Source of the DNA: Lactarius indigo
Lineage: Eukaryota > Basidiomycota > Agaricomycetes > Russulales > Russulaceae
DNA length: 64,000 nt
Assembly: GCA_025766275.1 (NCBI GenBank)
Contig: JAFKAC010000003.1
Coordinates: forward strand, 1,984,001-2,048,000
Reading direction: 5' to 3'
This document shows positions 58,282 to 64,000 of this stretch, piece after piece; position 1 is the stretch's first letter, and each line of letters starts with the position of its first letter. The position numbers and the translations under genes were made by a program. The notes under the pieces are model-generated. The model saw only the letters and a list, made by a program, of their open reading frames with translations. It did no database searches and was not told where the DNA came from.

Positions 58282-58353
58282 GTTTGGGGGATGGGGTGTG
58301 TCGTGTGTTCGCGTCAAAGAACGACCACGTGCAGCGCTCAACCGACTCTCTTC
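58282..58353. promoter_or_regulatory. 72-bp bidirectional promoter between NUP170 and MAD2
   Basis: Only 72 bp separate the two start codons. The spacer holds a CACGTG palindrome at 58326-58331 and TTCGCGTC at 58308-58315, whose reverse complement contains ACGCG, the core bound by MBF-type cell-cycle regulators. Site function is inferred. Confidence 0.5.
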
Positions 58354-59203
58354 ATGGCACCAAGCAAGCAAGCAAGCAGTGTTCGCCAGTCCATCACTCT
58401 CAAAGGCTCCACAGAACTCGTCACAGAATTCTTCAAGTATGCTGTAAATACGTATGTATCGAGGACAACCGTGACTCGCTCTCAGACCAAAGGGGGTTTA
58501 TAGAATATTATTTCAACGCGGGGTATACCCGGCGGATGACTTTCATATGGTCAAGAAATATGGTCAAACCGTGTTGATTACACAGGATCTGGCTTTGGAA
58601 AATTATCTCGAAAAGTACTTGCTGTCATTGCTACTGCGCGGACATCTCTCAACTTACTTATTAGGATCCTGAAGCAGGTGGGCGGTAAGTGATCGACCAT
58701 CGCCCTGACTGGAAAATGTCCAACTCGATGCGTAGCGTGGCTACTTACAGGAGCGGTAACGCAGCTCGTCGTGGCGATCATCACCAAGGATTCTAGGACA
58801 CCTCTCGAGCGGTGGGTTTTTGACATCAATCTTGTCGAGCAACCGTCCCAAGAGGCTGTAAAGCAGTACGTTTGTTGATCAAAGCGATTGACATCCATCA
58901 GATGTTGACTTTGACAGGGCGCAAACGAGTAAACCGGAAGCCGAGATCCAAGCTGAAATTCGGTCAATCCTCAAACAAATCGTGTCAACGGTGACATTCT
59001 TGCCCGTGATCGACGAACCGACCGTGTTCAATATCCTCGTGTATACCCACGAGTCTGCCAATGTGCCTGCAGGCGAGTGGGTGGACACAGATCCGTTAGC
59101 CATCGAGGCCAGTAAGAGCCAGCAAGTGAAGCTGCGAAACTTCAGTACGGATGTACACAGGATTGAGGCGATGGTTTCTTATCGTTACGAGGGTGACAGT
59201 TGA
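58354..59203 (+). CDS. MAD2: Spindle assembly checkpoint protein MAD2 (HORMA)
   Basis: HORMA protein that inhibits Cdc20-APC/C until kinetochores are attached. Exons 58354-58451, 58504-58614, 58665-58684 (20 nt), 58736-58865 and 58918-59203 give 214 aa. Landmarks: SITLKGSTELVTEFFKYAVN, ILFQRGVYPADDFHMVKKYG, ENYLEKILKQV, WLLTGAVTQLVVAII, LERWVFDINLVEQ, IRSILKQIVSTVTFLPVID and the seat-belt region FNILVYTHESANVP ending DVHRIEAMVSYRYEGDS. The N-terminus reads MAPSKQASSV, encoded by a (CAAG)n run. Shares a 72-bp promoter region with NUP170. Confidence 0.93.
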
Positions 59204-59488
59204 TGGGTTGATGGGGGGGGTTGTGGCTATGGGTTGTGAGCGCATGTGAGCCGTCGCTATGGTGATTGTTGGACAGATACGCGTGGGCCGCAATGACAAA
59301 GACACATTTGTTCCCTCTTGATCCTGATCCCTCGGTTCTCAGTCCCTGTCCTTCCCTCCTTTCGCTTGGCTGGCTCTAGCTCTTTTATTCTCCTCCTTTT
59401 CTTTCATTCTTTCCCCGTTCTTGTTCTGGCTGGCCGGACGTCACTCCCTAATATCCTCTCCTCACTGACCTAACTTGAATTTTTACTC

Positions 59489-61607
59489 ATGGGAGAAAGC
59501 TGGTTTCGTCGCGAGCTCCTCACCCCGAGGAGGCTTGTGTTTAACGTCCTTTTCTATGGATCCCACCTCTTTTGGTTTGCTTACGGTTGGTATAGTCAGG
59601 TATGCCCTCAGCCGACTCGCTTCCATCCAGCTCCATTCACACTCTTCTTCACCAGTTCACAAACCAGAAACTCGCCGCTCTAAATGGTCTCAAGTTCTCC
59701 GTCTGGACTTCTCGCGGTGCCGGCCTCGTTCTCGCCTACGACGGTGGCCTCATCCTCCTCCCGATGCTTCGCAACATCATTCGTATTATTCGTCCCAAGC
59801 TTGCGTGGTTGTTCCCCGCCGATGAAAACATCTGGTTCCATAGACAAGTGGCATACTCTATGGCATTTTGGGCCATGGTACATACCACTGCTCACTACGT
59901 CAACTTCATCAACGTCGAGCGTACTCGTGCGTTTCCCCTTTACTCTCATTCGAGCCCCCCTCTAACTCGCTTCCCAGAGGTCCGCCCACAGCTAGCGCTT
60001 CAAATCCACTACACGCAGCCCGGCGGCATTACAGGCCATTTCATGTTACTCATCATGGTCTTGATGTACACAACCGCCCACCACAAGATACGCAATCAAT
60101 GTTTCGAAGCCTTCTGGTACACACACCACCTCGCCTTCTTTTTCATGATAGGTTTGTACACTCATGCGACCGGCTGCTTCGTTCGTGATTCGGCGAACCC
60201 GGATTACATTTCGACCTTCCCCTTCTATTCCACGGAGCACTGCCTTGGTTATGAGAGTTGGAGATTTATAATTTGGCCTGGTATCATTTATTTCGGCGAG
60301 AGGGTTTACCGTGAGATTCGTGCGAGAAGAGCAACGAGGTTGTCCAAGCTTCTTGTCCACCCAAGCGGTACGTCAAATGACAAGCTATTCCGTATGTTTG
60401 CTGATACCTAGTTATGACAGGTGCAATGGAGCTTCGTATTGTCAAGCCTAGCTTCAAGTACACTGCGGGTCAATGGTTGTTCATCCAGGTTCCCGATGTC
60501 TCTCGTTGGCAATGGCATCCGGTTAGTATCGTCAATCATTTCCTCGATGATGTAGGAGCTCAGATGGGTCACCCAGTTCACCATCACATCTGCGCCAGAG
60601 GATCCATATGTCTCGGTTCACATCCGTCAGGTCGGCGATTGGACTCAAGCTCTTGGCGAGCGGGTTGGCGCTGGGCCGTCTGTTGTGGCTGCTCTCACTC
60701 AAGCTGCGATGAAAGGTGGGGAAAAGGACGAGAAAGATAATGGTTTGGCGGCGTCCCGCGGGGATTTTGTTGAGCTCGATCCCGCCAGCGTCCAACGTCC
60801 TCTCCCTGTCGTGCGAATCGATGGACCTTATGGTGCCCCAGCCGAGGACGTTTTCAACGTGGAGATCGCCGTTCTGGTTGGCGCTGGTATCGGTATGTTA
60901 ATGCCGTCTACTCTCTGACTCGTCTCACGTTTGAATAAGGGGTCACTCCTTTCGCCTCAATCCTGAAACACATATGGTATCGCCAGCGAAGCGGAAAACT
61001 TGGAAGCTTGCGCAGGGTGGAATTTTTCTGGATTTGTCGTGACGCTCCTTCGTTTGGTTGGTTCCAGAGCTTGCTACAGGAAGTCGAAGCCGCTCAGGCT
61101 GATCGTAAGTCCCGAAACTTTACTACAAATGGTTTTAGTAAACTTTTTTTTTTTTTTTTCCCTAGCGAACTTCCTTCGTATCAACATTTATCTGACGCAG
61201 AAGATCGGTGACGACATGCTCTGGAACATCGCCGTTAATGATGCCGGAGCGGATTACGACCCTCTAACCTTACTTCGTTCTCGTACGATGTTCGGTCGCC
61301 CCGACTGGAAGTCCATTTACGGCCGCATGCGTCAGGCGATTGAATCCGGGCAGTACCTTCCGGGAACCAACTCACAGCTCAAGTCCACCGTCGGAGTATG
61401 TTACATGTTGACGTTTATGGCCATTCGACTGACCCTGAGTGATATCAGACATACTTCTGTGGTCCCACTCCAATTGCAAAGGCCATCAAGGAAGCGACGT
61501 TGGAAAACTCGTCGGCTTCTGTCAACTTCACTTTCGCCAAGGCAAGTGTCCCTAGCTCCAGCTGTGATGATTACCAGGCTGAATTTTTGTGCAGGAGCAC
61601 TTCTGAG
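59489..61607 (+). CDS. noxA: NADPH oxidase, NoxA type
   Basis: Transmembrane flavocytochrome that reduces O2 to superoxide with NADPH and drives hyphal differentiation and fruiting in fungi. Exons 59489-59599, 59656-59926, 59978-60367, 60421-60521, 60577-60892, 60940-61104, 61166-61395, 61449-61541 and 61596-61607 give 562 aa. The heme-coordinating helices show WFHRQVAYSMAFWAMVHTTA, then GHFMLLIMVLMYTTAHH and FWYTHHLAFFFMIGLYTHA. FAD: WHPFTITSAPEDPYVSVHIR. NADPH: DGPYGAPAEDV, VGAGIGVTPFASILKHI and YFCGPTPIAKAI. The C-terminus is FAKEHF, with the last exon (12 nt) joined by a GC-AG intron (61542-61595). No N-terminal EF hands, so not NoxC. The p67phox-like regulator is not in the window. Confidence 0.92.
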
Positions 61608-61785
61608 TTGCAGCGCTGTGTCCGGTATACATTCGAGATGTTATTGTTTTGAGTAGAAAGCGCGTAGTTATACCGTGAATATCAAATGAGGGTCCGTGTG
61701 GCATGGTCCACGGACCAGTTATTCTCACGCACGACTTGTACGCGTGTGAACCTGAGGCGCGCGTCGGTCGACGGTGTCCTTCGTC

Positions 61786-64000
61786 ATGTCAGCTGCTACA
61801 CCCACCGCTTCTACTCCAGATGCTTCTACTCCTGCGCCAATACCACCAGAGACCAGTCAGGGAACGCTTGCAGCAGATCGTCTGGTCTTGGAGTACCTTC
61901 GGGCAAGAGGTCATAAATCTGCAGAGCAGGCACTCACAGATACTCTTGGTTCCTCCGACGACAAGGGAAAATCCCCGGTCACTATATCAGGGGATGAACT
62001 CGTAAAGAAACTCACCGTCTTTGCTGAGAAACCTGCACAGCCTGGAGAAAACACGCTCAAGACGACACTAGGGGTACAGAAGGAATTGGCGTCGGCGGTC
62101 AACTCATCCAACTTACAAAATTTGATCGCCAGCATTGGGCCTGTGGGTGCTGAGGAGATACTGTCCCTTGACCCCAATGACAAGCAAGAAGGTTTCAGGG
62201 AGCTGGAGGCTTGGGTGGAGGGATCATTAGACATCTACCGCGTATGCCCTGCGTATCCAGTTACTTTGTGTGTGGTCTTCACAGCGTGATTTAGCCTGAA
62301 TTCCGACACATTATCTTCCCAATATTCTGTCACTTTTATCTGGATCTCGTTCAATTCGGGTTTAAAGACGCTGGTGAGCATCGTACGCTGCTGGTGTGCA
62401 TCGCGTCGTAACTGTTCAGGTGCTAGCTCAGGAGTTTTTCGAGACGTTTTCGCCATCACTAGAGCCCTCGCATAGCACCATTATCCATCGTCTCTCCACA
62501 CTTCGCCTGCCGTCCCACATTCAGAGCGACGAGACCGCGCAACAGTTCAGGAACGAAAAGTACAATATTGGGATGACTCGCTCTGGGTTCGCGTTATTGT
62601 TGGGCTGGCTTACGGAGGGCATCGGAGGTGAGGCCCCTGGTGCAGGAGATGGGTTCTTTGGTGAAAAGGGTAGGAGGGGGCGAGCGGCAGTGATGCGAAT
62701 CGTCAACAATCACCTTCGGTTTGACGGTGAGTTTGGTCCGCGCGTTGATTGAAACAGCTTCTAACTCGTCGTAGTTGCCCCGACCAATGCGACCAAGCCC
62801 TTTACATCTTACAAAGATAGCACTGGTCTACTATCTTCTCTCATACCTCAACCCAACGGGGTATCAACTTCTTACACAAACCCTCAAGCGTTCAATGACG
62901 CAGCTGGCGAATTGAAGCTGGGGCCAGCTCCCATTTCAGACGAACTCCGTACAGAAACTGAGAAATCTCTACGAGAGCAAGCGATGATGGACAGAGATCC
63001 TCCCACTCAGTACGATAACCATCTCGTCCGTACTGGTACGACAGCAGGAATGGTATCCCCTACAACTGCAGATCTATTACCGTACCCCTCAACGTTCAAG
63101 ACAGTCGACGTTAGACGAGAGGTGGAGAAGGTGAGGGATGCCAGAAAGCGTATACGTCTTGACCCGAGCGCACATTCTTCTACCGATGGCAATACTCCTC
63201 AAGGGGTAGCAGCACGCCAACGCAGCTTACCCAGTATATGCGCGTATACTTTACACGACGTACACGAAGGGTTTGCATTTGCTCAAGTATCTTCAAATCG
63301 TCACTGATTCTTCATGTCTAGCTCTCCTTGTTGTGCTTTCTCTCAAGATACGTCTCTCATGGCCGCGGGTTTTGAAGAGAGCTACATTCGCTTATGGAAC
63401 CTGAAGGGGGAGCCACTCAACGGGTTGCAGAGCGAATTTCAGCTCAACAATATTCGGGACTGTGCGGCTGCCATCAGATTTTTACATGTCGCTCTCTGAT
63501 AATATTTATTTATAGCCTCTTCTTTAAACACTCTCCGGGAGAAAGGTGGAGCACCTACCCGCAAACTCATCGGACATAGTGGGCCAGTCTATTCTCTTAC
63601 GTTCGATCCGGTTAGCGGTTCTGCCGCACCACCCAAATATCTTCTCTCTGGCTCGGCCGATGCGACGGCAAGATTATGGTCCATGGATACCATGACAAAC
63701 GTGGTTGCGTACAGAGGACATCAGAATCCAATTTGGGATGTCGACTGGAGCCCAATGGGCATCTATTTCACAACTGCTAGCCGAGATCGTACCGCTCGGC
63801 TCTGGTCCACGGATAGGACTTCCACTCTGCGAATCTACGCGGGTCACTCAAGTGATGTCGATGTAAGCGCTCGAATGTCGCGAAAGTGTCCTTAAACTCA
63901 CAACCAAGCAGTGTGTCCGGTTCCATCCCAACTCCTTATATATAGCTACTGGTTCGAGCGACTGGAGTGCCCGCTTGTGGGACGTTCAACGGGGGACCTC
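61786..64000 (+). CDS. TAF5: TFIID subunit TAF5, truncated by window end
   Basis: TAF5 is a scaffold of TFIID, and of SAGA in yeasts. Exons seen: 61786-62241, 62295-62373, 62427-62726, 62775-63270, 63322-63461, 63516-63862 and 63912 to beyond the end. Lis[24 protein letters not shown]2: [32 protein letters not shown] and [22 protein letters not shown]40 repeats begin at [20 protein letters not shown], then [70 protein letters not shown] and the running repeat at the edge. A poorly conserved Ser/Thr-rich linker lies between NTD2 and the propeller. Starts 178 bp after the noxA stop on the same strand. Confidence 0.93.

Noticed and set aside
58361..58380. CAAG repeat at the MAD2 start as a possible artefact
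   Set aside because: It stays in frame and encodes a plausible polar N-terminus (SKQAS), so I treat it as normal coding sequence.
1..64000. Transposons, CRISPR arrays, rRNA genes
   Set aside because: No reverse transcriptase, transposase or integrase motifs, no long terminal or inverted repeats and no regularly spaced repeats were seen; only short simple repeats such as (CTC)n at 29279, (GT)n at 17845 and homopolymers.

Overview
The window is nuclear DNA from a filamentous basidiomycete, most likely an Agaricomycete. Genes are short and closely packed (about 30 in 64 kb) and are cut by many GT-AG introns, mostly 40-90 nt, with exons as short as 6 nt. The gene content fits a mushroom-forming fungus: a CSL transcription factor, a DIL-ankyrin protein, a Bck1-type MAPKKK and a NoxA-like NADPH oxidase. 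Exon models were built by hand from splice sites, reading-frame continuity and protein family conservation. Junctions are therefore inferences, though most models give an uninterrupted frame of normal family length.

Layout. 0-9 kb: CSL transcription factor, a frame-broken pyruvate kinase and a GT32-type glycosyltransferase, all +. 9-11 kb: ribulose-phosphate 3-epimerase and COX6A, -. 11-18 kb: proteasome RPN2, importin alpha, LSM5 and mitoribosomal bS16, +. 18-29 kb: ACBP-ankyrin, succinyl-CoA ligase alpha, MTR10/transportin-SR, a septin, an unresolved locus and mitoribosomal mS35, -. 29-41.5 kb: a CZIB/DUF866 zinc protein (+), Bck1 MAPKKK, GID8 and RRP15 (-), then a DIL-ankyrin protein (+). 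41.7-53 kb: a hydrolase-like/NTF2-like fusion (+), a rhomboid protease (-), Cut8/STS1, a PPR-like protein, a degenerate REX4-like exonuclease and a RING-CH E3 ligase (+). 53-64 kb: nucleoporin NUP155/170 (-) head to head with MAD2, then NoxA and TAF5 (+), the last running off the window.

Nearly everything is core eukaryotic machinery: central carbon metabolism and respiration (PK, RPE, LSC1, COX6A), mitochondrial translation, proteasome and its nuclear tether, nuclear transport and the pore, spindle checkpoint, cell-wall MAPK signalling and septin morphogenesis. I saw no transposon, CRISPR array, rRNA or tRNA gene. Gene-free stretches over 300 bp are listed.

Points most worth a second look: a conserved-looking REX4 relative that has lost four of five DEDDh catalytic residues; a 6-nt internal micro-exon in the hydrolase-like/NTF2-like gene; five single-base frame breaks packed into 1 kb of the pyruvate kinase gene; a 72-bp NUP170-MAD2 bidirectional promoter; several GC-AG introns; and a repeated TCACGTGA promoter octamer.
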